Positions 48,166 to 61,169 of a stretch of DNA of 64,000 nt are shown here, piece by piece. Made by a program: the position numbers and the translations under genes. The notes beneath the pieces are model-generated. The model was not told where the DNA came from. It searched no databases and saw only the letters and a program-made list of their open reading frames with translations. The first letter of the stretch is position 1, and the number at the start of each line of letters is the position of its first letter. Source of the stretch: Pseudorasbora parva (Eukaryota; Chordata; Actinopteri; Cypriniformes; Gobionidae); assembly GCF_024679245.1 (NCBI RefSeq), contig NC_090188.1, positions 32,533,624 to 32,597,623 of the forward strand. The letters run 5' to 3'.

Positions 48166-49202
48166 GCAATAGAAATCTAATGGATCAAATTGTTTACTCT
48201 CCCTCATTTTGATCCAAAAATAACAGCCTAAAGATATGGAATAACATCAGGGTGAATAAATTATGAAAGAATTGTCAATTTAACTTTAAATATTTCTTTA
48301 ACTCTCTCATCTTCTCTTTAGTTGTTACCTGACTAGAGGGCTGAGGTGAACCAAAAAGAGTGAATGCTGCCAAAGACAGCAGCTCAATTCATTACCCAGC
48401 GTGAGATGCAATCAGAGGACGAATGGGGTCCAAACACTAATGACTCCTTGATTAACCCATGTCAACGACCTAGACATGTTCTAATGCACCCGTGATGGCA
48501 ATCAAGCACAGAGATGCGTTACTGTATGTTGAAATCTACACAGAATGTGTCATATGAATAAGGCGGTAACCAAGATCTACACTATTAAAGCTAAACATTC
48601 ACTTTTAAGCAGACAAAATGCAATATGGTTGCTTGGAGACTTATGTCAAGCACATTGAGGAGAATTTTTCTCCCATCTATTTTTTATTATTATTACTATT
48701 TGTATGCACTCGGTTTGCATGCATTTTTTTTATAAAGTAAGGTTAACTAATTTGATTTTACAGTGTTACTGAGGTTTTTGCTCTATAAAACTTATAGTTA
48801 AAGTTATATATTAAATAATTCACAGATAGAAATTTGGATATTCCCTCATATTTTAAAGAATGTTGGTAACCAGTTTTGACCAGTAAATTTCACATTTCCC
48901 AAAAAATTTAACGTTCCACAGAAGAAAGAAAGTCATTCAGGATAGGAATTAAGAATGCCAAACATTTGGTGCATCCCTAATTCCAATCCAATCTCAGTAA
49001 GTTAAAGAACAGAATACATTTTACCGAACAATGACATTTTTGATGACGCCATCAAATATAACAACCAGCATGTGTGAGAGAATAGAGCACATGCTTCTTA
49101 ATGCAGCAAGCATGTTGGAAGTGTGGAAGCATTAAAGTGTCAGAGAAAGACGCAAAAATGGCCGTTTGCAGACACTGTTCTGCTGAATTGTCTAAACCCC
49201 CT
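48166..49202. other. No gene seen
   Basis: Mixed AT-rich sequence without a recognisable frame, RNA gene or repeat border. Confidence 0.45.
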
Positions 49203-50202
49203 TAAAGGTCCAATGGCATGGATTTATTTTTTTATTTTTTATAATGTTTCCTGAGGTGTACTTATATTGTTATTATGGCTTTTACATAAAAAATGTCACA
49301 ATTTAGAAATAAAAGGCATTTGTTCCTATACTGATATTAGCCCTCTGGATTGAATGCTCTGTTTCAAGGGGCGTGTCTGCTGTGAGACATCAGTGAAAAC
49401 ACTGCAGCTGAGAAGTGTTATTTTACCGAGTTGTTGAGAGCGCAAGTTTATTTTGTTTGTATCTGAGAGCTCTGAATAATCACGAGTGAACTTTACAACA
49501 TTATTTCTCTCACAAAATGCTTTCACCACAGCTAACAACAAACACGACATCGACATGAATACAGTTAAGAGCTTCTGTTGAGCAGTTTAACCCTTAAAGA
49601 CCTAGAACATTTTTTGGGGTGCCTCTTCTTTTTTTTTTTTCTCACACATTCTAGAAGATAGCATTAAGTGCTATATATCATTTTAAACAGGAGAACCTAA
49701 AGTTTCCATCAAACTCATTTGATGTTCCAATTTTACATTTATTTATTCTAAGAATCGATTAAATTAATATAATTTTAAGAAAAAACGGCAGCAAAAATGT
49801 GGTATTTTTACTGTGAACTCAAACAGAACTTCATGAAGTTTGGATTTTTTCCTTTAGAAAGTTAGACTTAGTTGTTTTAGACTTCCAGATGAAATTTTGC
49901 CTACATGTAACAACCCATCAGCAAGTTATAGCCATTTATTATAATATTATTCTAGGCGTTTCTAGGTTTTAGAGTGAAAACAGGTGTATTTTATTTACAG
50001 ACAATGTCTCCTAAAAAGCTCAAAGAGTAAAGTAAATAGAAAGATTGTTATAATAACAACACTGAAACAAACATTTTTCTTCAGAGAAATCTATTATAAT
50101 TTGAACATGAAAAACAAATGCAAACAATACAAGTTGTGACAATAAACCGTGCAATAAAATATAAAGAGGCTACGTTTTACACGTGGGCGGCTATTTTCAT
50201 GA

Positions 50203-50432
50203 ACGGACATTTCAACCTCTCCGCAAATAATCTTCTCAAACACAAATTGAGGAAAATATACTGAGTGAAAACAGTGTAAAACACAAACTACATACAAATA
50301 GAGAAATATACTGACTTCAGTGTGCGTTGCTATGTGAGAGAGCTCTTTTACGCTGTTTTCACTCAGTATATATTCCTCAATTTGTGTTTGAGAAGATTAT
50401 TTGCGGAGAGGTTGAAATGTCCGTAAAAAATA
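50203..50432. repeat. Long hairpin, arms of about 80 bp
   Basis: 'GGACATTTCAACCTCTCCGC' through 'CACTGTTTTAC'-type sequence at 50203-50282 is mirrored at 50352-50432 ('ATTTGCGGAGAGGTTGAAAT'), with only a few mismatches and a 70-nt loop. Transcribed, it would form a long RNA hairpin. Confidence 0.85.
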
Positions 50433-50451
50433 AATAAATAAATAAATAAAA

Positions 50452-51038
50452 TAGGGCCGGGACTTTAACGCGTTAATTAAGATTAATTAATCACGGGTAT
50501 TTAACACGTTAATTAATTATGCAAAAAAAAAAATGTTTACCACACTTATTTTTGCACCGCGGAACGTTTTTCAATGAATGAGTTTCGACGGACCGATTAT
50601 ACTGGAACACCAACTAGCGCTCCGGAGTCACGACAACAACAAACCATAGTGAAGTGAACATGAATGAAGAAGCTGATGAGACCGCTTTGCTTGGCCCCGT
50701 GGATGGGAAATTTTGTTTTAAAAAGGGAAAGGATGGCAGCGTCTACAAGAGCATGGTTGTGTGCAAGCTATACAACAAAGAATTTGCGTATCACCGCAGC
50801 ACATCGAGCCTCAAATATCACAAATACGCTATTGCTACACTTAATGGCAAACATTGCACTGCTGGACTGAAATAAATAAACAATATTTTGTTGATTAAGC
50901 GTATGTATTCAGTCATTATTCAATGGGATACTAAAAATACATGTGAAAAATTACTTCTCATTGTTCTCAGATCATTACAAATTTATTACAAAGCCTCTAA
51001 TTAATTAGATTAATTTTTTTAATCAAGTCCCGGCCCTA
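50452..51038 (+). mobile_element. Short hAT element with BED-finger relic
   Basis: Ends TAGGGCCGGGACTTTAACG and AATCAAGTCCCGGCCCTA are inverted; TTAATTA-rich sequence lies inside both. The TAGGGCCGGGAC form is common in fish hATs. The 8-bp duplication is not clear because both flanks are A-rich. Confidence 0.75.
50660..50875 (+). pseudogene. Degenerate BED-type zinc finger of a hAT transposase
   Basis: 71 residues from the ATG at 50660. 'GKFCFKKGKDGSVYKSMVVCKLYNKEFAYHRSTSSL' region followed by 'KYHKY' has the BED layout (aromatic start, C..C, then L..H...H), but the second Cys is Tyr (CKLY) and the final His is lost, so zinc binding is unlikely. A stop comes soon after. In intact elements the finger binds the transposon ends. 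Only this first exon-like part is kept. Confidence 0.6.
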
Positions 51039-51669
51039 AAAAAAAAAAATCCATGCCATGGGACCTTTAAAGGGGTACTCAGCGCTGGGAAGATGAATCT
51101 GTATTTAAAATGGGTTATCAATGTAGTAGAAATGTGAAATTATTTTTGAATTTGGTGCCTTCTAGACTGAGAAAAGACAGAAAATTTATTTTTGTAGAAT
51201 GGGGATGAAAGACTACAATTCCCAGAATGCTTCGCTGCCCTGTGAGGCCATTCCCAAAGCCACCTACTGGATTAATGTGACTGAGTTGTAGAAGACACTA
51301 CAATTAAAAACTGAACGTGTCTGTTAAATATAATGAGTGAGTCACCGCACGAGTATCACAGCACTGAGCACTAACTGCAGGAGTGAGAGAAATGAGGTCT
51401 CGTGATGAGAGCTGAGGTAATCGCGACTACACTCGCGGCATACATTCACAACGCGAGTTCAGTCTGGCGTGTTTCAGTTCAATGCCTCTGCAAGCTTAAC
51501 TTTCATAGAAATTAATTTGAGAAGTTAAAAGACTTGAGCTTTCCCTGCAAGCTGAGTATGATCTCCCATCCATCATGCGGAAAAGTTGGGATCAATGTAT
51601 TAAACTATTGCATGTTAATGCTTTTGCTTGGCAAAATGTTCTGAAGTTTGCTAATTTGCTGAACAAGAC

Positions 51670-51995
<326 letters not shown>

Positions 51996-52164
51996 GTAGT
52001 TGACCTAAAATAATGTATCAGCTGAACTTCAAAAAACAAATTAAAATTGGTGTTCAAGGTGGGTTAACATTCCAATTTGCCTATACAACTGGGTTTACAA
52101 CCATTGGTTTCCCATGGTTTCTTATGAAATCTACACCACTGCCTAAACACATCGAGAGCAACGT

Positions 52165-52620
52165 TTAGCCAGGTGCACACTGTGATTTATAATATTCCTT
52201 TAAAATTGTTTCTGTCAGCCTGTACAAACATGATCCCTGCTGTAAGCCATGTCACACTGTAAAATCTAACTGTTGTCAAAATGAATTAAAAAAAATGAGC
52301 TGCATTACCCGTGGGATTAAAATGGTGGCTACAAAAAATTCTCAAGCACTCATTTGGTCATGGGTTTTCTTGAAAAACAAAGACAATTTAGTGGTCATCA
52401 TAGAAGAATTCACACTGCAGGACTGTGCGCCAAATCTTCTGACACTGCCAAAGTTTCACAGCGGTCATTAATCTGCTGTGGATGAATGTCAAACTAACAG
52501 TCAAAGACTTCAAATTTTAGCCTTGGATCAGAGAAATCTTTTAAGAATGGCAAAATGATTGTCTTAGACAGCCACATTGTGGCCAAAATCGCAAAGTTTG
52601 CACCCAGCTTTAGATGGAAA
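52165..52620 (-). repeat. Repeat family R, partial copy 3
   Basis: 'GTGCACACTGTGATTT', 'ACAAACATGATCCC', 'CATGTCACACTGTAAAATCTAAC', 'GAGCTGCATTACC' and 'TGGTCATGGGTTTTCTTGAAAAAC' follow 24395-24670 in the same orientation. Confidence 0.65.
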
Positions 52621-53385
<765 letters not shown>

Positions 53386-54590
53386 ACTAATCATTAATCA
53401 TACATTTTTTTTCTCTTTTTTGTCTAATTATCAACCAACCATGTTCCAGGAACCAGTTTGAGATGGAGACAGCATCAGCTCATCTGATCTCCAGCAAAAT
53501 GCACTCCAACATTTTAATAAACACTCAAAACTACTTTCAAAGGAACAGGTTGGATGTCAGCAACATCCATTGTTATAGGAACTAGCCAATGGGGTGGTCC
53601 CCAGAAAACATTTTTCCCTAGGCCATTTTCCTGGTTGCAATCGCACTCCCAGTTGGATCTCTGAAGTGACATAAGCCGGCCGACAGCGAAGGTATTTAAG
53701 TGCTGCATTCAAGTATGTCAACAACTGGAAAACACTGTGTTTTTGTTGAATGTCATGGGTTTCGGGATAGAATGAGATAGAATGTAACTGAGATAGAATG
53801 TAAACTTAAAAGTTTGTAAGAGCAAAAAAGTGGGCTAAGAGACAAATTCTCCTATGACAACTCTCAGTGCCACATATCATTGAGGCTGACAATGTTGCAG
53901 ACAAAGACGACATGTTAGTGACATTAACACTGGCCTTTTATATGTTTATGTATTATTCCATGTTCATGGAGTTAGTTTGTGGAGTAAGAATTTGTAAACT
54001 GGTTTTACAAAGCATAAAAAAAGGAAGGAATTATTAATTTTTGGTGTGAACTATACTTTTAACAAATAAAGTGACTTCAGAGTGCAGGATTTCTCTGTTC
54101 GCATCTCTTTCAATCCTGACTGACAGACTTTTATCTCCTCTGACTGTCATTATATGAAAGCGATCAAATCAGGTACATTGGTTGCTATAGTAATGATGTA
54201 GGCGTCACCAAGTGACTTTCTTCTACTACCAGGAGCAGAAAGCTGGCAGTATGGAGACAACTGACAGAAAGCTTGAAATCCGCTTATCTACATCGTGGCA
54301 TTTCGCCACAGAACTGAACTGATGCTTTACTGCAGAGGAAACCTCTCAAATGCATGAGTGAGAAAAAAAAAAAAAACACCATGTGCATTCTGGCTAATTA
54401 GAAAAACAGTGATTGTGACTGGCACATCTGCCAAAGATTGAATGTTTGACCCTTCAGATGGACTAATGGCTTGTGCAAGAACATCTCTTCTGAAAGGCTT
54501 CTAAAAACATCGTCCCTTGAGTGGAGATGAGGCATTCATTCTCTCTCTTGCACACACAACACTTTTTTTTTTTTTAAGGCGAGCACTCAC
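53386..54590. other. No gene recognised; partly non-repetitive
   Basis: 53440-53720 and 54050-54500 look single-copy within the window. The frame at 53514-53708 (minus) shows no motif. Confidence 0.4.
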
Positions 54591-54624
54591 CATTGTGACG
54601 GGAATGCCAAGTCCTTCCAAGTAC
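54591..54624 (-). CDS. Possible 34-nt microexon (minus strand)
   Basis: Minus strand: 'TATTAATTCTCAG' acceptor, then 34 nt, then a consensus donor GTGAGT. Read in the only open phase it gives YLEGLGIPVTM with one leading base, ending in phase 0. The splice signals are good, but the pyrimidine tract is weak and no neighbouring exon is identified. The peptide is not one I recognise. A chance match is quite possible. Confidence 0.25.
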
Positions 54625-55311
54625 CTGAGAATTAATACATTGAAACCATTATTGCAGAAAACGCAATTTGATGTTTTCACTCCAAACAAAGCAACCTGCT
54701 GTACATTTGAGGCGAAAGTTCATTCTTAAGACTTCCCTTAGAAAATGCACCTCTGCCCAGTGCATTTGGCTTCGGCGAACCTCTATAAATCATTCAGTTT
54801 GCCATGTAGAAGCGAGATATACATGCACAGAAGTAGCTATATCTGCACCCTACACTAAAAAGAGCAGCTTGAATTTTCACCCGGTCCAGGGTTATATTAT
54901 AAGTGCTAGTTGAGGGTGAAGCTAAGTTTGGTCTTGGTCTCTAAGCATCATGATTTTGTTGTTAAGTCTTTTTAAAGGGAAAGTTTACCCAAAAATGAAA
55001 ATTCTGTCATAATTTATTCAAACCTTATGTTGTCACAAATCTGTACTGTACACTGCACTCTTATGACTCTTATTTCATAGATGTAACATTCTATGATGAA
55101 TATCAAAATATGTTAAAAGTTCTACACTCCTATGTAAATAGTTTCCATACAAGCGGTTTCCATGCAGTTTAGTCCTGATTCAAGCGCTATTTTCTATCTA
55201 AATTTAATAAAAACTATATGTAAAAAACTGTACATTTGTTTACTTTACATATGAGTACCTAAGAATACCGATGAAATCTTAAAAAGTGGGGTCCAAAAGT
55301 CTGAATCCTGT
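54625..55311. other. No gene seen
   Basis: Contains the phrase 'GGGAAAGTTTACCCAAAAATGAAAATTCTGTCA' (about 54976), a very common fish repeat end, without a visible partner. Confidence 0.45.
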
Positions 55312-55324
55312 ATTATTATTATTA

Positions 55325-55395
<71 letters not shown>
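55312..55395. repeat. (TTA)n microsatellite
   Basis: About 28 copies with one GTTA interruption near the start. Confidence 0.97.
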
Positions 55396-55397
<2 letters not shown>

Positions 55398-55583
55398 ACC
55401 ATATAATTAAGAATGATTCAGAATTTCAAAACAAAGAAATGTTATGTAAAATGAAGAAGAAATATGTGCTGTCATTAAATGAAAAGGAGGATTTAACCCA
55501 ATACTAAGTAAATTAGTAAATTCATATACATTTTTCAATGCAACTTTCAGTCAAATTGATATGCTGATAATATAATGTCTCTA

Positions 55584-55981
55584 CACTGTAAAAAATTATT
55601 TAGAAAAAAAGTTACCTGGTTGCCTTAAAATTTTGAGTTCATTGAAATTAAAATTTTGAGTTAATACAATGAACATTTTTTTGAGATTCGACAGCCTTTA
55701 TTAAAATATTATTAAAAGATTTTATAAGCATATTGGGTAATTATGTGTGTGTTATTTCTGATGATGCAGTGAAACATGCCAAATAGTGCTATTTTCATGA
55801 TTTATCACATTTTTCATGTGGTTCAGATTCAAAAATATTTTGAGTTTCTATTTATTAAACTAATTTCCTTCATTGCAACAACTCAAAAAATTTTTTCCAA
55901 TAAACTCAAAATTTTAAAGCAACCAGGTTACTTACTTTTTTAAGTTAAACCAACAAAAAACACCACAAATTTTTTACAGTG
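55584..55981. mobile_element. MITE with CACTGTAAAAAAT ends and TA TSD
   Basis: Ends CACTGTAAAAAATTATTTAG and AAATTTTTTACAGTG are inverted, inner blocks 'GTTACCTGGTTGCCTTAAAATTTTGAG' and 'CTCAAAATTTTAAAGCAACCAGG' continue the arms. TA on both sides. No coding content. Confidence 0.9.
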
Positions 55982-55983
55982 TA

Positions 55984-57745
55984 AAGATGCTAAATGCAGG
56001 TATAAATGGGGTCTAAAACATTTTGATCTTGTCCACTTTTGACCACTTCCAGATAATCTAGTGTAAAGCTTTCATAGTGTAAATACTCACATGGTGTTTG
56101 AACAGCCGCAAATGACTGCCTACTCTCCACCTACTGACCTGACTTTTTCCCATCATCTCCTAGCACACATTTACACCACCATATTGTGTTCATTCTGATT
56201 CTCCCCTCGACCTCAGTCTGATCAGCATTTTGTCTATCTGCTTCCAAAGTTTTTTAACTCCTTGTCTGTGTATTCTGGCTCGAAAAGATATGGTTCCGGG
56301 TTTTGGTTTGATGCCAAGTAAAAATCCTCTTACAATTCCTCAAAATCAGCCATGATCAAGAGTCACGTTCGTCACTTGCAAGCTACCTAGTCACGCTGGT
56401 TTTGTTGATGGAAGTATCACCGCGGGGCTTCTCAGGTGCTGCTAACAAATCACGCCCTCTGCAGAAGTGGAGCAGTGCTGCGCCCTCTAAGAATATAGTC
56501 CACAGTATGTATATGTTTATAAGATGGCTGTCTCATGTTACCTTGTTATTTGTTCACGCTCTGACTATACACATCACAACATGTGAATAGGACATTCAAC
56601 AAAAACATTTGTTGAACAGAGGAAGCATGGCTTACCTACTGTGTGGCCACAAACTGCTTTGAGACCTGATTGGGAAACTTGGGTTTAACGCTCAGTCAGA
56701 AAGGACTCTTTGTCATACCACTTCCCTAAATTACTGGTATTGCAAGTTATTATCTTTGTAAGTTCTCTGCCTTGTGGATCTCTTGGATCTTAAGCATAAA
56801 TGATGATTGTAAGGGACACCTGCACATCTCCCATCATCTACGTTTTTAGCATCTACGAGGCAGTCTCTTGGATCTGTGAACTTTTTACATCAAGTTCATC
56901 CTGAACAATGTTGAGCCGATCTTAGGCTGGTTTGTTTCTCTCGTGATTACATTTACAGTTGTTATTTCTGGTCATTGTGTGTTTCGTTTTCAGTAGGCGT
57001 TGTGGGTGTATTGTAAATATAATTTGTTTGGTTTGTTTATTTGTTTGTTTTGGGTGTTTAGATAAAGTGTCAAGAGCACGTTTATTACCTAATTGTTGAG
57101 TGATTTATACCTGGTTTAAATTGTCTATAAAAAAGTTGGTGGTTCCTTCCCTAAAAATCAGACTCATAGCAGTCTTAAACTTAAAGTAGATAAGGCAGTT
57201 AAGTAACTTTTCCGGCCTCTTATTGGTACCCGTCCCCAATTTTTTTGCAATGTGTAGCTCTCATGAAATCCAATATGAACAATATTGGCATGACAAATCC
57301 AATATTTGGCATGACATTTCAAAATGTCTCACTTTCAACATTTGATATGTTATCTATGTTCTATTATGAATAAAATACAAGTTTATGAGATTTGTAAATA
57401 ATTGCATTCCTTTTTTTATTCATAATTTATTTAGTGTCCCAACTTTTTTGGAACTGGATTTGCAATATGTTATTTAGTTGGACTGTCTTGCTCATGATGG
57501 AGTTGTTTATGAAAACTGTTTGTTTTTGGGAAGGAAGGGTTGACTTTTTAATTTAACATTCAACCTGCATAACTAACACCCAGATTCTGCCATAGTCGTT
57601 GCCTGGGTTATGTATGTGTGGGGCAGAGCTATAAAAATAAGGTTGCGTGTGTTTTGATGATTTGAAATATCCACATCGATTACCAAAAAGTATTTACCCA
57701 ACCTTTAATACCAGGTGTAAAAAAAAAAAAAAAAAAAACTAAGTG
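55984..57745. other. No gene recognised
   Basis: Near 57420-57470 'TTAGTGTCCCAACTTTTTTGGAACTGGATTTG' looks like the end of a common fish transposon, but no partner end is visible. A run of A at 57719-57738. Confidence 0.45.
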
Positions 57746-58050
57746 ACTTCTTCTAGTGTTGGGTGATATGCCTAATTTTCTAATTGCCATATTGACAGCC
57801 TGTGAGATCGCCGATAAACAATCTTATTGCATCGGGGAGGAGCAATTAGTTTACTTATTTGCTAATTTATTTACTTCTAATTTTTTTTTGTGCTAATTCT
57901 ATTTACTTGTCTGCATATTTTACTTTTTTATAATTTACTAATGATATATTTATTGTACATTTACATTACTTTTTATCTTGGGAAATGACACAACGTAAAA
58001 TTATAGGCTGATCGTTATTCACAAAAGTGTTAATAGAAAAGATAAAGTTG

Positions 58051-58250
58051 GTTAACAAGAATAACGTGACATCACTTATTTGGCAGTTTTTTGGATTTAA
58101 ACCAGATGAGAAAGGAGAGCCCAAGGACATAACTCAAGCAAAATGCAAAGTTTGCATGAACGTTGTAAACGTCTGTAAAAGAGTCTCAAACGACAAACGT
58201 GTTCGTACATTTGAGAACTCACCACCCAGCTGAGGCTGCTAAACTAGCAC
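58051..58250 (+). pseudogene. hAT transposase BED finger, frameshifted
   Basis: 'VTSLIWQFFGFKPDEKGE' followed by 'AKCKVCMNVV' is a BED-domain start (W.FF.F, C..C). The continuation 'VFVHLRTHHPAEAA', with the two His ligands, is in a neighbouring frame, so one indel lies near 58190. The finger is complete apart from this break. Further transposase sequence follows the minisatellite. Confidence 0.8.
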
Positions 58251-58935
58251 CAAAAGAAGCTGCTGCAGTAACAGCAACTCACCGAACTCACCACTCTGAA
58301 CTCACCACCCCGCTGAGGCTGCTAAACCAGCACCAAAAGAAGCTGCTGCAGTAACAGCAACTCACCGAACTCACCACCCCGCTGAGGCTGCTAAACCAGC
58401 ACCAAAAGATGCTGCTGCAGTAACAGCAACTCACCGAACTCACCACCCTGAACTAACCACCCCGCTGAGGCTGCTAAACCAGCATCAAAAGAAGCTGCTG
58501 CAGTAACAACAACTCACCGAACTCACCACCCTGAACTCACCACCCCGCTGAGGCTGCTAAACCAGCACCAAAAGAAGCTGCTGCAGTAACAACAACTCAC
58601 CGAACTCACCACCCTGAACTAACCACCCCGCTGAGGCTGCTAAACCAGCACCAAAAGAAGCTGCTGCAGTAACAGCAACTCACCGAACTCACCACCCTGA
58701 ACTAACCACCCCGCTGAGGCTGCTAAACCAGCACCAAAAGAAGCGGCTGCAGTAACAGCAACTCACCGAACTCACCACCCTGAACAAACCACCCCGCTGA
58801 GGCTGCTAAACCAGCACCAAAAGAAGCTGCTGCAGTAACAGCAACTCACCGAACTCACCACCCTGAACTCACCACCCCGCTGAGGCTGCTAAACTAGCAC
58901 CAAAAGAAGCTGCTGCAGTAAAGGTCAGCAAAGTT
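58216..58935 (+). repeat. Minisatellite, nine units of 83 bp (one of 69)
   Basis: 'TGAGGCTGCTAAA' recurs at 58231, 58314, 58383, 58466, 58549, 58632, 58715, 58798 and 58881. Steps are 83 bp except one of 69. Units read GCACCAAAAGAAGCTGCTGC then AGTAACAGCAACTCACCGAA. The unit begins inside the transposase BED region ('CTCACCACCC'), so the array grew from coding sequence. 83 is not a multiple of three, hence each unit shifts frame. Confidence 0.92.
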
Positions 58936-59530
58936 CCGACTCACCAATCCATCGTCAGAGCTTTTGCCAAAAGCACCAAGTACAAAAAAAAACGTGAAAG
59001 ATGGGCCCGATGCACAACAGCTAGGACTGGGACGGTTACCGTTTTACCACAATACCGCAGTCACGTGATGCCGACCGCAGTCTGAGATCATCTCCGCCAT
59101 CACCGCAAAAAAAAAAAAAAAGGTTTACATTCCAGCCTTTATATTTTTTGCTAGAAAAACTAGCATGTTCACTTTATCATGTTTTTTTTTTTTTTTTTTT
59201 TTTGAATAAAAAGATATAATTTACTATAGGCTACTCTGTATTTTATCTCTTTACATAAATATATTTTCTACTTAAAAACTACATTTTGTTACTAACCTGA
59301 ATAAGGACTCCTCCGCGCTAGTTGCACTTTTTATTTTTTTATTTTTTTATCATGGGTTTAAAAGCAGTTTACTGCTGAACCGCAGGAATTTCTTGCTTTT
59401 CAACCGCGGTAAAAAAAAAAAATCCATACCGTCCCAGCCATTTCAACAGCTGTTTCTAAGTATATCGCAAAGGAGATGGTTTCAGGAAAGCTTTAAATAA
59501 CTAGGCTACTTCAGACATTTGACAAACAGT
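58936..59530 (+). pseudogene. hAT transposase fragment split by a MITE
   Basis: After the minisatellite 'QSIVRAFAKSTKYKKK' resumes transposase-like sequence, is interrupted by 59023-59443 and goes on after the target duplication with 'KYIAKEMVSGK', then after a stop 'LLQTFDKQCELP'. In ZBED-type hAT proteins these blocks follow one another (Q.I..AF...KY, ..KYIAKDM.., ..L...YELP). Without the MITE and its duplication the first two parts share a frame. The DDE core is not present. Confidence 0.75.
59023..59443. mobile_element. Nested hAT-type MITE with 8-bp TSD CAACAGCT
   Basis: CAACAGCT at 59015-59022 and 59444-59451. Ends AGGACTGGGACGGT and ACCGTCCCAGCC are inverted, 'TTACCGCGGTTG'/'ACAATACCGCAGTC' extend the arms. 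A and T runs inside. Non-coding. Confidence 0.88.
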
Positions 59531-60399
59531 GTGAGTTGCCAGGTATTTCACTGTTACTTAAAGGGTCACGAAACCCCAAAACACTTTTTTTGAGATGTAA
59601 ACAGATATGTATAGGCTGCACATCATTGAAAACACTAAGGGTACTCATTAATGGTATTCATATGTGAAAATAGTTATTTTTGCATTTTTCAGAGCGATTT
59701 CTGTCTTCCGGTTTGAAAAGCTTAGTTGGAGCAACGTCACAAATGCTGACGTCGGCGCGACCTTTTTAAATTCTAACTCTCTAAATTAGGCTATTATAGA
59801 CAGTGGACTAAACAATACTACAGTTAGCCATCTCATTCCAAAATCTTTTTGTGTGAAGTGAACATATCCCTCGCACTCAATTATTTCATAACTCGCCTGA
59901 TTGTACTTAATAAACCAATAAAAACATTTGGCGCGAGGTCACAGCCTTTGGGTTTGCGCGCTCATAAGGTTTGCCAAAAGTAAACAGGCTAACACTCGAG
60001 GTTAGAGCCAGGGCAGACGCCAGTATGAAGCGTGCATTTCGCTTAAAAGGGGCTTACTTTTGGAAATATGTTACATCTACATTTCAGTGGTAACACATAA
60101 GGTGTTGATCGTCTTTCTTTATTTTTGTTAGCACTACCTCGAACTAAAGCGGCGTCTCTTCAGAGCTGTCATTTTCTTAAATGAGCCGCGGCAATGTTTC
60201 AAATGAGCTTCTTGCGCTAGACAAATGCCTTTAATTTCAACGCGATCAGCTTGTACCCAAACCATTACGAAACTAAGGAGCCATTGTCCTCAGATTACAA
60301 ACAAGCTCCTCAGTGGCGTGTTTGCAGGACTCGTGTTTCGCGCTGTGGGGGATTTAAAAAAAGTGACGTGAGTGGAAGGGAGGCGGCAGCACTAGGACA

Positions 60400-60407
<8 letters not shown>

Positions 60408-60482
<75 letters not shown>
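60408..60482. repeat. (TG)n(AG)n microsatellite
   Basis: A short (TG) part, then about 33 AG copies. The Glu/Arg frame is an artefact. Confidence 0.95.
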
Positions 60483-60486
<4 letters not shown>

Positions 60487-61169
60487 CGCGGCTCGCGGCT
60501 GTTATTTCAAATAGCGCAGCATATTTTAAACTAATCGGTTAACCGGTTTCAACCGGCTAATGAGGCTCGGTGGTCGGTCAAGAAAATGTTTAGTTTTCGC
60601 CATCCCTACACCTGCCATTAAAATATTTAAATATATGGCTATATGGTGTGCCACGCGTAAAAGCCCGTTGCAGCGTCTGAAGTTTGTTTTGAGCGCTTAT
60701 GCCCCCACTCTGGTATAATGGCATAATTGGCATAATTGGCAACTGGCATAATTACTCTGAGAATTACCCTGGTCTGAACCGCGTCTATTACCGTCTTCCT
60801 CCATGTTTGTTTATGTATTGCAGCATGCATGGGCATGCCGTGGCGTGAGGTGCATCTTGACGTAAAATTCTGACGTAAACACCTTATTGTGGCTTAAGCG
60901 ATAGACATTTTCTATCGTCCAGACGATATATTTCTTCATATCGCCCAGCCCTAATGTGAATAAGGCTAAGCAGAATAAGTACAATTAATGTAATGATGAT
61001 AATAACTATGATCATAATATAAAATTTAAAAAAACTATTTTAAATTACATACATGGGGAGCGAGCCAAATATCGTCTTGAAATCGCCAACAGCTTCAGCT
61101 TTCGGCGATCCCTCTGCCTGTTGTCGATACACGATACTATCGTCTATCGGCACAACCCTAACTTCTTCA

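Larger units (their letters stand above)
49203..51071. mobile_element. Composite TIR element with nested insertions
   Basis: 'TTAAAGGTCCAATGGCATGGATTT' near 49202 is inverted in 'AAATCCATGCCATGGGACCTTTAA' near 51047-51071. Between them lie an AT-rich part, a near-perfect hairpin (50203-50432) and a small hAT (50452-51038). No transposase of its own is seen. Confidence 0.65.
57754..61160 (+). mobile_element. hAT element with perfect 8-bp TSD, heavily nested
   Basis: ACTTCTTC occurs at 57746-57753 and 61161-61168. The ends TAGTGTTGGGTGATATG and CTATCGGCACAACCCTA are inverted (TAG.GTTG.G..GATA). Inside are a BED-finger transposase relic, an 83-bp minisatellite, a second hAT-type MITE (59023-59443), a (GA)n tract and another hAT-like end ('CATATCGCCCAGCCCTA', 60937-60953). 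The element is thus an accumulation of at least three events. Confidence 0.8.

Noticed and set aside
50654..50875. Independent host zinc-finger gene
   Set aside because: Enclosed by inverted hAT ends 587 bp apart, with lost zinc ligands.
58216..58935. Coding tandem repeat of a host gene
   Set aside because: Unit of 83 bp breaks the frame at each step and the flanks are hAT transposase relic.
60251..60514. Arg/Glu-rich frame
   Set aside because: Produced by the (GA)n tract.
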